Origin: Sedimentisphaerales bacterium
Lineage (GTDB): Bacteria > Planctomycetota > Phycisphaerae > Sedimentisphaerales > SG8-4
Length of the DNA stretch: 47,863 nt
Assembly (NCBI GenBank): GCA_016928975.1
Contig: JAFGJR010000295.1
Location: forward strand, 1-47,863
Direction of reading: 5' to 3'
This document shows, one piece after another, positions 34,889-42,414 of the stretch. Numbering within the stretch: the stretch's first letter is position 1; each line of letters opens with the position of its first letter. Position numbers and translations under genes: made by a program. A model generated the notes under the pieces. That model was not told where the DNA came from, did not search any database, and was given only the letters and a program-made list of their open reading frames with translations.

Positions 34889-37798
34889 TCAGAATGCTCC
34901 CGTGGGCGCCGGCTCCGGTGTGGGTTTCGGTCTGGGCTGCGGCCGAGGCGGCCGGTCCCCGTCGGCCCGCTCCGACTCCGGCGCCTGTGACCGGATCTTG
35001 ATCGAGCCCACGTTCGTCTTCAGAGCGATGTTGTCGTCACCCCGTCCGACGATGCCGGAGCCACTGCTGCCCAGGGCCAGACCGCCGGGCTTTGCGAACT
35101 CCAGTGGCAGGTCGGTCTGGATGCCGCCGAGATTCGTCTTGGCCTGTATCCTTGCGGACAGGCCCTCGGGGACGATGATATCGATCCCGCCGACGTCGGT
35201 GTTGAGGGCTACCCGCCCGGTGACATCGACCGCCCGAATGGAGCCCACGCGATCCGACGCCTCAATCGAGCCGCGCAAGCCGTGCAGACGAATATCGCCG
35301 ACCTCCTGGTGCAGCTTGAGCTTCGCATCGCGGGGGGCGATCACTTCAATGGCCACGGTGACATTCTCCCGGTCCTTCAATCCCTTGGGCTTGCTTACGA
35401 TGATGCGTTCCACGCCGTCAGGCAGCGGCCCGGTGTCCGTGATCGACAGTTGCTCCGCGATCTCACGGATTCTCTCCTCTGTGTCCGCCTTCACTCGGGT
35501 CACGGCGTGGACCTCGTATTCCGATCGGTCTCCGCTGCGGACTGTGATCGAGCCTACATGATTCCCCACTTCGAGGATTCGATCCCCCGGGATGGAGCTG
35601 AACGAGCTCTCCTCCACGATCTCCCCCTGGTTCTCTGCATTCTCCGGGACCTCGGGAGGAATCGGCGGCACTGGCGGCTTGATGTGCGGCACTCGCACCG
35701 CCAAGACATCCTCACTGATGTCCTCATCGTCGTCCTCCCGCAGGCCTTCCTTGTACAGCCGCTTCTCCTCGCCGTACGTCGGATCAGCATCCTTGAGCTT
35801 CATCTTCATTTTCTGTTTGCCGTCGCCGGGCATCTTTGGCATTTCGGGCATCGGTGGCATCGGAGGCATGGGCGGCTCCGGGGCGACGTCCGGCGATTCA
35901 CGCTCGTCCTCCTTCCCGCCGGGCACCAGGCTGTGTGCCCATTCCTGCATCTGCTTCTGCCAATCCTCCATTCGCCGGCGCCACTGCTGCATCTGCTCGC
36001 CCTGCTCCCATTGTCTTGTCTCCTCCCCCCAGGCCCTCATCTTCTCGGCGTACTGGCGTTGCTCCTGTGCCTGGGCCCTTCGAGCTTCCACCTCGGCTCG
36101 TTTTGCCTCGTCCACAGCGCTGGCTCGCTCCCGCTCGGTCCGGGCTTCCTCACGTCTCAGTTGGTCGCGCCTGATCCGGTCGATGGATTCACGAGCCTCG
36201 CGCTCTGGCGACTCCCCGGGTGAGGCCATCACGTCGATGTCCTCTCGCACTTCCACCCGTTCGCGTCGAGGCCTGCCGCGGCCTGCCGGCTCCTGCTGTC
36301 GTCCGCGGCGGTTCTCCGCCAGGGTCCGGAGCTGCTCCTGCAGGATCTCCTGCTGGATCGCCATCTCGTCGAGATGCGTCTGGAGAGCCTTCAGGTCCTG
36401 TGACAACTCGTGGCCTTGCTCGGGGCTCCCCTCATGGGAGAGAGCCTCGTGCCGTCTCTCCGCCAGCGCCCGGAGATGGTCGGCCAGGTTCTTTTGCTGG
36501 TCCATCATCTGGTCGAGGCGTTTTTGAAGGTCCTTGAGACGCCGCGCCTCCTCCGGGGACAGCCGGTCGCGGTCCTGGACGCTGACGCGAACGATTTCAT
36601 CATTGACGATGCGTTTGGAATCACTGGATGCCTCCTGGGCCCGCGCCATAGGGAGCACACAGGCAATCATCAAGGCGGCGATGGTGACAACGATAGCACG
36701 TTTCATGGTTCTATACCTCCAGGTTGGCTTGGTCAGCCAATTCAAACGGACAAGTAAACGATTTGAGTCTTCAAACAGGCCGAGCAGGCCGAGGCCGGGC
36801 TCGACCGACGTGGACAGCAGCCGACGGGCCGTCTCCAGAAGCGTCTGGCGATAGGCAATCGTCCGCTCGCGAAGCAGGTTGGCCACCGTGGCGTCGCAGG
36901 ACAGCTCGCGCAGATGGTGCATCTGCCGGCGAACCAGCCACAGCAGCGGATTGTACCAATAGGCGATCTGTAACAGCATGTACAGACTGTGCATGATCAG
37001 GTCGCCCCGTTTGACGTGCGCCAGCTCGTGCAGAAGCATGTGCTCGGTGTCCCTTCGCGACAGCTTGCTCAGATACCCTTTGGGCATAAGCAGCACCGGG
37101 CGAATGGCCCCGAACACCGCGGGGCTGGCGAGCCGCCGGGTCACCACAACCGTTGGAACACGGCGCAATCCCAGGCGATTCGCGCAGTCGGCCATCTGAT
37201 TGTAGAAGGATTGCGGCAGTGAAGCGGCTGCCGCCTGGCATGCGTGGCGACTACAGAACGAACGAAGCCTGAGAACGAGCCAGAGCCCCAGAGTCAGGGT
37301 GCCGGCGAGCCAGACGAACATGACGTACACTTGCCCTGTCAATTGCGGATTGCCGATTGCGAGTTGCGGATTCGCATCGGATCTCAAATCTGCAATCTCA
37401 GATTCTACATCGGAAATCCCCAGGGTTGCCGATTGCGGCTCGGCGACGCGAAACTGCGAATCAACGTCCGGACTCAAATCCGCAATCTGCAATCCGAAAT
37501 CCGCAACTGCTGCCGGCTTTTCCGCCGGGCCATCGACGCTCATCAAGCGGATCGCCTGACTCATGACCGGCCGCAATCCCGGAACGACGGCGCTGGGCAG
37601 AGACAAGGTCGGCGGCAGGACGAGCTTGATCAGGATGAGCGACCACAGCGCGTATCGCAACTGCGGCCATGCCCATCTGCGGATCAGCAGATCCGCGCAT
37701 CCGATCAGGACAATCAACAGACCGGCTTGCCAGAACATGGCCGCCGACCACTCCCACCACAGACGGGCGATCGTATTCAGTGGCTCAACCATCGTCAT
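34889..37798 (-). CDS. BlaR1/MecR1-like M56 metalloprotease with DUF4097-like sensor region
   Basis: The 969-residue product is a membrane protease that, in the BlaR1 family, senses an outside signal and inactivates the BlaI repressor. The N-terminal spans (~20-40, 45-65, 157-178) surround the zinc motif HELAH (257-261), with Glu298 in ELSCD as third ligand. A further span (KRAIVVTIAALMIACVLP, ~366-383) leads to a charged coiled-coil region (~400-620), a Pro/Met-rich linker (PPMPPMPEMPKMP), and a repetitive beta-region (~715-945; VGSITVRSGDRSEYEV, EVGDIRLHGLRGSI) of DUF4097 type. No penicillin-binding sensor domain is present. Residues ~98-155 come from a palindromic repeat (37334-37507). It overlaps blaI by ATGA. 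Confidence 0.88.
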   Translation of the reverse strand: MTMVEPLNTIARLWWEWSAAMFWQAGLLIVLIGCADLLIRRWAWPQLRYALWSLILIKLVLPPTLSLPSAVVPGLRPVMSQAIRLMSVDGPAEKPAAVADFGLQIADLSPDVDSQFRVAEPQSATLGISDVESEIADLRSDANPQLAIGNPQLTGQVYVMFVWLAGTLTLGLWLVLRLRSFCSRHACQAAAASLPQSFYNQMADCANRLGLRRVPTVVVTRRLASPAVFGAIRPVLLMPKGYLSKLSRRDTEHMLLHELAHVKRGDLIMHSLYMLLQIAYWYNPLLWLVRRQMHHLRELSCDATVANLLRERTIAYRQTLLETARRLLSTSVEPGLGLLGLFEDSNRLLVRLNWLTKPTWRYRTMKRAIVVTIAALMIACVLPMARAQEASSDSKRIVNDEIVRVSVQDRDRLSPEEARRLKDLQKRLDQMMDQQKNLADHLRALAERRHEALSHEGSPEQGHELSQDLKALQTHLDEMAIQQEILQEQLRTLAENRRGRQQEPAGRGRPRRERVEVREDIDVMASPGESPEREARESIDRIRRDQLRREEARTERERASAVDEAKRAEVEARRAQAQEQRQYAEKMRAWGEETRQWEQGEQMQQWRRRMEDWQKQMQEWAHSLVPGGKEDERESPDVAPEPPMPPMPPMPEMPKMPGDGKQKMKMKLKDADPTYGEEKRLYKEGLREDDDEDISEDVLAVRVPHIKPPVPPIPPEVPENAENQGEIVEESSFSSIPGDRILEVGNHVGSITVRSGDRSEYEVHAVTRVKADTEERIREIAEQLSITDTGPLPDGVERIIVSKPKGLKDRENVTVAIEVIAPRDAKLKLHQEVGDIRLHGLRGSIEASDRVGSIRAVDVTGRVALNTDVGGIDIIVPEGLSARIQAKTNLGGIQTDLPLEFAKPGGLALGSSGSGIVGRGDDNIALKTNVGSIKIRSQAPESERADGDRPPRPQPRPKPTPEPAPTGAF
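37334..37515. repeat. Intergenic-type palindromic repeat inside blaR1
   Basis: The segment is built from many short units such as ATTGCGGATTGC, GATTGCGAGTTGCGG and, in inverse orientation, CAAATCCGCAATCTGCAATCC. It encodes FGLQIADLS...IADLRSDANPQLAIGNPQL, the translation these repeats typically give. It stays in frame between the first and third membrane segments. Confidence 0.75.
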
Positions 37799-38169
37799 TC
37801 TCCCTTGTCTTGGGCTTCGCTATCCAGAATCTCCCGCAGTTCCTTCTTCTCGTTAGCCGAAAGCTGCTTTTCCTCGGCCAGGAAATGCACCAGCGGCCCG
37901 ACGGCCCCATCGAAGGCTTGGTCCAGCAGCGACCGAAAGGCGCTGAGCCGGGCCTTCTGCTGGGACACCAAGGGCTCATACACGCTGGTATTGCTCTGCT
38001 TGACCTCACTGACGGCGTCTTTCTCCACCAGTCGGGTCAACATGGTCTTTATTGTGGTATAAGCCCAGTTGACCCCGGCCGGAAGCCGCTCCATGATCTG
38101 TCGCGCTGTAGCCGGGTGCTTCTGCCACAACGCGTTCATGATCTGCCATTCTGCCTCTGTCAGCTTCAT
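37795..38169 (-). CDS. blaI: BlaI/MecI/CopY-family repressor
   Basis: The 124-residue product has the winged-helix domain LTEAEWQIMNALWQKHPATARQIMERLPAGVNWAYTTIKTMLTRLVEKD and a C-terminal dimerisation helix (SLLDQAFDGAVGPLVHFLAEE). BlaI-type repressors bind a palindrome over their own promoter and are cleaved through the BlaR1 protease. The ATG at 38169 is preceded by GAAGGGAT. A BlaI-type palindrome lies 23 bases upstream, indicating autoregulation. The stop overlaps the blaR1 start. No beta-lactamase follows, so the controlled process is unknown. Confidence 0.92.
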   Translation of the reverse strand: MKLTEAEWQIMNALWQKHPATARQIMERLPAGVNWAYTTIKTMLTRLVEKDAVSEVKQSNTSVYEPLVSQQKARLSAFRSLLDQAFDGAVGPLVHFLAEEKQLSANEKKELREILDSEAQDKGE

Positions 38170-38191
38170 AATGACTATCCCTTCTACAATC

Positions 38192-38210
38192 GTAGTAGCC
38201 ATTCTACTAC
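38192..38210. promoter_or_regulatory. BlaI-type operator
   Basis: GTAGTAG (38192-38198) and CTACTAC (38204-38210) form a perfect inverted repeat separated by five bases, matching the TAC/GTA-rich palindromes used by BlaI and MecI. Confidence 0.75.
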
Positions 38211-38467
38211 ATATGTCGAAGCAATCCACACAAATGTTACAGGAATTCGAAATTTTTCTTTGCCGTCCGCTGGCTCGTGGGCGGAGCGGGTCGCGCCCCC
38301 AAACGACCCGTCCATCGCGTTGGAAGCATCGACCCACACGTAACCACAGGCCCTACGAGAACTTATGTGCAGATGACCTCACAGGTGCAGGGCGCTCCGG
38401 CACACTCGATGCGAAGGGCCAGGGGCCGATGCGGTCCCGTGCCACTGTGCTACGACGGCGATTTATC

Positions 38468-38497
38468 TTGAAGCCGCTGGGGTGCGGATGCTAAAAT
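38468..38497 (+). promoter_or_regulatory. Promoter of LRR protein 1
   Basis: TTGAAG (38468-38473), an 18-base spacer and TAAAAT (38492-38497). The equivalent site in the second copy is a better match (TATAAT). Confidence 0.5.
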
Positions 38498-38563
38498 TCA
38501 GGCTTGTGAGGTAACTCTGGGGCGTTGGATACCGGGTGATTTGCTCTGCTACAGGAGGACGAG

Positions 38564-40378
38564 GTGAGAAACGCACTATCCATGCCGGTGTTGCTGTTGC
38601 TATTGGTGTCTGGCCGCGCATGGGCCGAGGCGCCGGTCTATATTCCCGACCCGGGCCTCAAGGCAGCCATTGAAGATGAACTGCAGGTCTCCGATCCCAC
38701 GCCGACAGACATGCTGGGACTGATCAGCCTTGAGGCACAATCGCTCAAGATCGTCGACTTGACAGGCCTGGAGTACGCCTCGAATCTGCAGACCGTTCGC
38801 CTGCGATTCAACCATATCAAATACGTGGATCCCCTGAGTGGATTGGACAATCTGGACTCGCTGAGCCTGAACGACAACAACATCGGGGACATCTCGCCCC
38901 TGGGCGGCCTGGTCAATCTGACGCTGTTGGACCTTCATAATAACGAGATCAGCGACATCTCGGCCCTCTCCGGCCTGGTCAAGGTGTGGTCCCTGGCCCT
39001 TCGTGAGAATCCGCTCAGTGACCTCTCCCCGCTCGCCAGCATGCCTTGTGTGGCGTACTTGTCGCTCATGAAAACGCGAGTGAGCGACATCTCACCCCTG
39101 GCGAACATGACGACGCTGCGATACCTTGATCTTCGGGACTGCCCCTTGAACGACGAGGCCTACGACATATACCTGCCCCAGATCCGGGCGAACAACCCGG
39201 GAGCGGTCATCGATCTGGATCCTCACCGTGGACGGATGCTGACGGTGTCTTCGAAGTTCGGCGGGTCGGTGGTCGAGCCAGGAGAGGGAGAGTTCCTGTA
39301 CCCGTTCGACTCGTACATCCACCTCTGGGCCGAGGCCGATCCAGGCTTTGTGTTTGACCGCTGGACCGGTTCCTTCCTTGTCACCGCCAATCCTACGGAC
39401 ATCTCCATGGAGAGGGACTGGGAATTCCAGGCGCATTTCCTGAGCCTGCGGGACACGCTCTATGTGGACGACGATGCCGCATCCGATCCCAATCAAGACG
39501 GCAGCCCGGAGCACCCGATCGCAAGGATCCAGGATGCCATCGAAGTCGCAAACGACGGCGTAGCCATCTTCGTGGCCCCGGGTGTCTACCGCGAGAACAT
39601 CAAGATCGGCAAGAAGCTCCGCATCACGGCGATCGATCCATGCCGCCCCAACGGGGGGCCCAGCGCGACCATCGAAGGCACGGGTGGCGATCCGGTCGTC
39701 TGGATTGGCTCAAAGGCCGGCTGGACCTGTAGCCTGTCGGGATTTGTCATCACCCGGGGGCGGGGCACCACGGCCGGCGCACTCTACTGCTTCGGAGCCA
39801 GTCCCACGCTGAGCCATTGCCTGATCGTCGGCAATCGCTGCACCGATCCCAACGGAGCCGCCGTGTACTTCGAGCAGAGCCGGGCCGTGATGGCCAATTG
39901 TACGGTCGCGGACAACTACGCCGGCCGCAATGGCGCGGGCCTGACCCTCGTCGACAGCAACGTCAACGTGGTGGATTCGATCTTCTGGGGCAACTACCCC
40001 TGCGAGATATGCGCTCGCGGCACAAGCGATCCTTCGATCCGCTACTGCAACGTCCGCGGATGGTGGCCGGATCTGGGCAATACGCGGAGCGATCCACTGC
40101 TGGCCCGCCCGGGTTATTGGGCGGATCCGACCGATCCCAACATCGTGGTCGCGGGGGAGAATCCTGATGCCACCTGGATAGACGGCGATTACCACCTGAA
40201 ATCCCAGGCCGGCCGGTGGGATCCGGCCGCGGGATCGTGGCGGCCAGATGAAGTGACCAGTCCCGCCATCGACGGCGGCGACCGGGCTAGTCCGATCATG
40301 TACGAGCCCGTTCCCAATGGCGGGATCATCAATATGGGTGCATACGGGGGCACAACCGAGGCAAGTCTGAGCCGCTGA
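38564..40378 (+). CDS. Exported leucine-rich repeat / right-handed beta-helix protein 1
   Basis: The 604-residue product starts at GTG after ACAGGAGGACGAG and has a signal peptide (PVLLLLLVSGRAWA). YIPDPGLKAAIEDEL begins an SDS22/internalin-like LRR array (~60-190, e.g. LDNLDSLSLNDNNIGDISPL). Then follow a divergent InlB-type repeat (~225-290, GGSVVEPGEGEF ... FDRWTG), a beta-helix opening with TLYVDDDAASDPNQDGSPEHPI (~300), and a choice-of-anchor-type end (SPAIDGGD ... GGIINMGAYGGTTEAS). It is an extracellular surface or polymer-binding protein. It is the upstream member of a tandem pair. Confidence 0.88.
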   Translation: MRNALSMPVLLLLLVSGRAWAEAPVYIPDPGLKAAIEDELQVSDPTPTDMLGLISLEAQSLKIVDLTGLEYASNLQTVRLRFNHIKYVDPLSGLDNLDSLSLNDNNIGDISPLGGLVNLTLLDLHNNEISDISALSGLVKVWSLALRENPLSDLSPLASMPCVAYLSLMKTRVSDISPLANMTTLRYLDLRDCPLNDEAYDIYLPQIRANNPGAVIDLDPHRGRMLTVSSKFGGSVVEPGEGEFLYPFDSYIHLWAEADPGFVFDRWTGSFLVTANPTDISMERDWEFQAHFLSLRDTLYVDDDAASDPNQDGSPEHPIARIQDAIEVANDGVAIFVAPGVYRENIKIGKKLRITAIDPCRPNGGPSATIEGTGGDPVVWIGSKAGWTCSLSGFVITRGRGTTAGALYCFGASPTLSHCLIVGNRCTDPNGAAVYFEQSRAVMANCTVADNYAGRNGAGLTLVDSNVNVVDSIFWGNYPCEICARGTSDPSIRYCNVRGWWPDLGNTRSDPLLARPGYWADPTDPNIVVAGENPDATWIDGDYHLKSQAGRWDPAAGSWRPDEVTSPAIDGGDRASPIMYEPVPNGGIINMGAYGGTTEASLSR

Positions 40379-40498
40379 CATCGAGTGCCGACGATTGACC
40401 ATTTCCGACCTGCGATCGCAACAGGATTCTGCCGCTCGATGTGAAAGGCCAAGGGGTCAATGCGGTCGTGTGTCACTCTGAAACTGCGGCGATTTGTC

Positions 40499-40528
40499 TT
40501 GAAGCCGCCGGGGGACGAATGCTATAAT
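40499..40528 (+). promoter_or_regulatory. Promoter of LRR protein 2
   Basis: TTGAAG (40499-40504), an 18-base spacer and consensus TATAAT (40523-40528), upstream of the GTG at 40594. It probably also serves the gene at 42415. Confidence 0.65.
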
Positions 40529-40593
40529 ATATGTCTGTGAAATAACCCTTGGCGTTGGGTATTGGGTGATGTGCTTTGCTACAGGAGGATGAG

Positions 40594-42402
40594 GTGAGAA
40601 ACGCACTGTCCACACTGGTGCTATTGTTGCCATTGGTGTCCGGCCTTGCATCGGCCGAGCAGCCGGTTTATATCCCCGATCCGAATCTCAAGGCAGCCAT
40701 TGAGAATCATCTTGAGATTTCCGATCCCACGCCGACCGACATGCTGGCACTGATCAACCTGGAGATACAAGCCGCCGACATCAGCGACTTGACCGGGCTG
40801 GAGTACGCCACGAACCTACAGACCTTTCACATGCGCTTCAACCACCTCAGGAGCGTGGCTCCCCTGAGCGGCCTGACGAATCTGACCGCGCTGAGCCTGA
40901 ACGACAATGATGTTAAGGACGTCTCGCCGCTGGCCGGCCTGGTCAATCTGACTCAGTTGGACATTCACAACAACGAGATCCGCGACATCTCGCCCCTGGC
41001 CAACCTGGTCAACGTGTGGTTCCTGGCCCTTCGCGAGAATCCGCTCAGCGACCTGTCGCCCCTGGCCAAGCTCCCACGTCTGGCGGAACTATCGCTCTTG
41101 ACGACGCAAGTCAGCGACATCTCACCCCTGGCAAACATGACGACGCTGCGGTACGTCGATCTTCGGGACTGCCCCTTGAACAATGAGGCCTACGCCGTAT
41201 ACCTGCCCCTCATTCGGGCGAACAACCCGGGTGTGCAAATTGACGTCAATGAGTACGGCGACCGGACACTAAGGCTGGGCTCCACCTTCGGCGGGTCCGT
41301 GGTCGAGCCAGGAGAGGGGGAGTTCGTGTACTCCTTCCAGTCGTTTGCCCATGTCCACGCCGTGGCCAGTCCAGCCTTCGTGTTTCACCGCTGGACCGGT
41401 CCATTCTCCGTCGCCACCAACCCCGCAGATATCTGCATGGTGGGGGACTATGAATTCCAGGCGCACTTCCTGAGCCCACGGAATACGCTCTATGTGGACG
41501 ACGATGCCGCATTCGATCCCAATGCAGACGGCAGCCCGGAGCACCCGATGTCGAGGATCCAGGATGCCGTCGATGTCGCAGGGGATGGTGTGACCATCTT
41601 CGTGGCCCCAGGCGTCTATCGCGAGAACATCAAGATCGGCAGGAACGTCCACGTCACGGCCATCGATCCATGCCGCCCCCACGGAGGCCCCCGCGCGACC
41701 ATCGAAGCCGTGTTCAGCACTCCCGTCGTCTCGATCAGCACTGGCTCCGACTGTAGCCTGTCCGGATTCGTCATCACCAGGGGGCGAGGCGACATGGCCG
41801 GCGGAATCTTCTGCTCCGAAGCCAGTCTCACGCTGAGCCACTGCCTGATCGTCGGCAATCGCTGCACCAATCCTAACGGAGCCGCTGTGTACCTTGAGCA
41901 GAGCCGGGCCGTGATAACCCATTGTACGGTCGTGGACAACTACGCCGGCTGGAACGGTGCGGGACTCGCCCTCGTCGACAGTGACGTCAACGTGATGAAT
42001 TCGATCTTCTGGGGCAACTACCCGTTGGAGATTCGCACTCGCGGCACAAGCAATGCTTCGATCTGCTACTGCAACGTTGGCGGAGGGTGGCCGGGCATGG
42101 GCAACACCGACAGCGATCCGCTACTGGTCCGCCCGGGTTATTGGGCGGACCCAGGCGACCTGAGCGCAGCGATCGGGAGGCAGGACACGCGGGCCGTCTG
42201 GATGAACGGCGATTACCACCTGAAATCCCAGGCCGGCCGGTGGGATCCGGCCACGGGATCGTGGCGACGAGATGACGTGACCAGTCCCGCCATTGACGCC
42301 GGAGATCCGGCCAGTCCGATCGGATATGAGCCGACTCCCAACGGGGGGACTGTCAACATGGGCGCGTATGGCGGCACCACCGAGGCGAGCCTGAGCCGTT
42401 GA
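40594..42402 (+). CDS. Exported leucine-rich repeat / right-handed beta-helix protein 2
   Basis: The 602-residue paralogue of the preceding gene has the same order of parts: signal peptide (VLLLPLVSGLASA), YIPDPNLKAAIENHL, LRR array (LTALSLNDNDVKDVSPLAGL), InlB-like repeat, TLYVDDDAAFDPNADGSPEHP, beta-helix and GTVNMGAYGGTTEAS. The GTG at 40594 after ACAGGAGGATGAG matches the start of paralogue 1. It is followed after 12 bases by the large gene at 42415, so they may be one operon. Confidence 0.88.
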   Translation: MRNALSTLVLLLPLVSGLASAEQPVYIPDPNLKAAIENHLEISDPTPTDMLALINLEIQAADISDLTGLEYATNLQTFHMRFNHLRSVAPLSGLTNLTALSLNDNDVKDVSPLAGLVNLTQLDIHNNEIRDISPLANLVNVWFLALRENPLSDLSPLAKLPRLAELSLLTTQVSDISPLANMTTLRYVDLRDCPLNNEAYAVYLPLIRANNPGVQIDVNEYGDRTLRLGSTFGGSVVEPGEGEFVYSFQSFAHVHAVASPAFVFHRWTGPFSVATNPADICMVGDYEFQAHFLSPRNTLYVDDDAAFDPNADGSPEHPMSRIQDAVDVAGDGVTIFVAPGVYRENIKIGRNVHVTAIDPCRPHGGPRATIEAVFSTPVVSISTGSDCSLSGFVITRGRGDMAGGIFCSEASLTLSHCLIVGNRCTNPNGAAVYLEQSRAVITHCTVVDNYAGWNGAGLALVDSDVNVMNSIFWGNYPLEIRTRGTSNASICYCNVGGGWPGMGNTDSDPLLVRPGYWADPGDLSAAIGRQDTRAVWMNGDYHLKSQAGRWDPATGSWRRDDVTSPAIDAGDPASPIGYEPTPNGGTVNMGAYGGTTEASLSR

Positions 42403-42414
42403 CCTCGACTATCT

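Larger units (their letters stand above)
38170..38563. other. Intergenic region between blaI and the LRR genes
   Basis: It holds the BlaI operator (38192-38210). From about 38405 on it is the upstream half of the tandem duplication, with a promoter at 38468-38497. No gene is seen. Confidence 0.7.
38405..42402 (+). repeat. Tandem duplication of a ~2 kb unit (promoter plus LRR/beta-helix gene)
   Basis: Unit 1 (~38405-40378) and unit 2 (~40435-42402) align from CTCGAT through the promoter, RBS (CTACAGGAGGA) and complete genes. For example both have TTGAAGCCGC at the -35 and GAGGTGAGAAACGCACT at the start. The duplication covers regulatory and coding sequence together. Confidence 0.85.
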
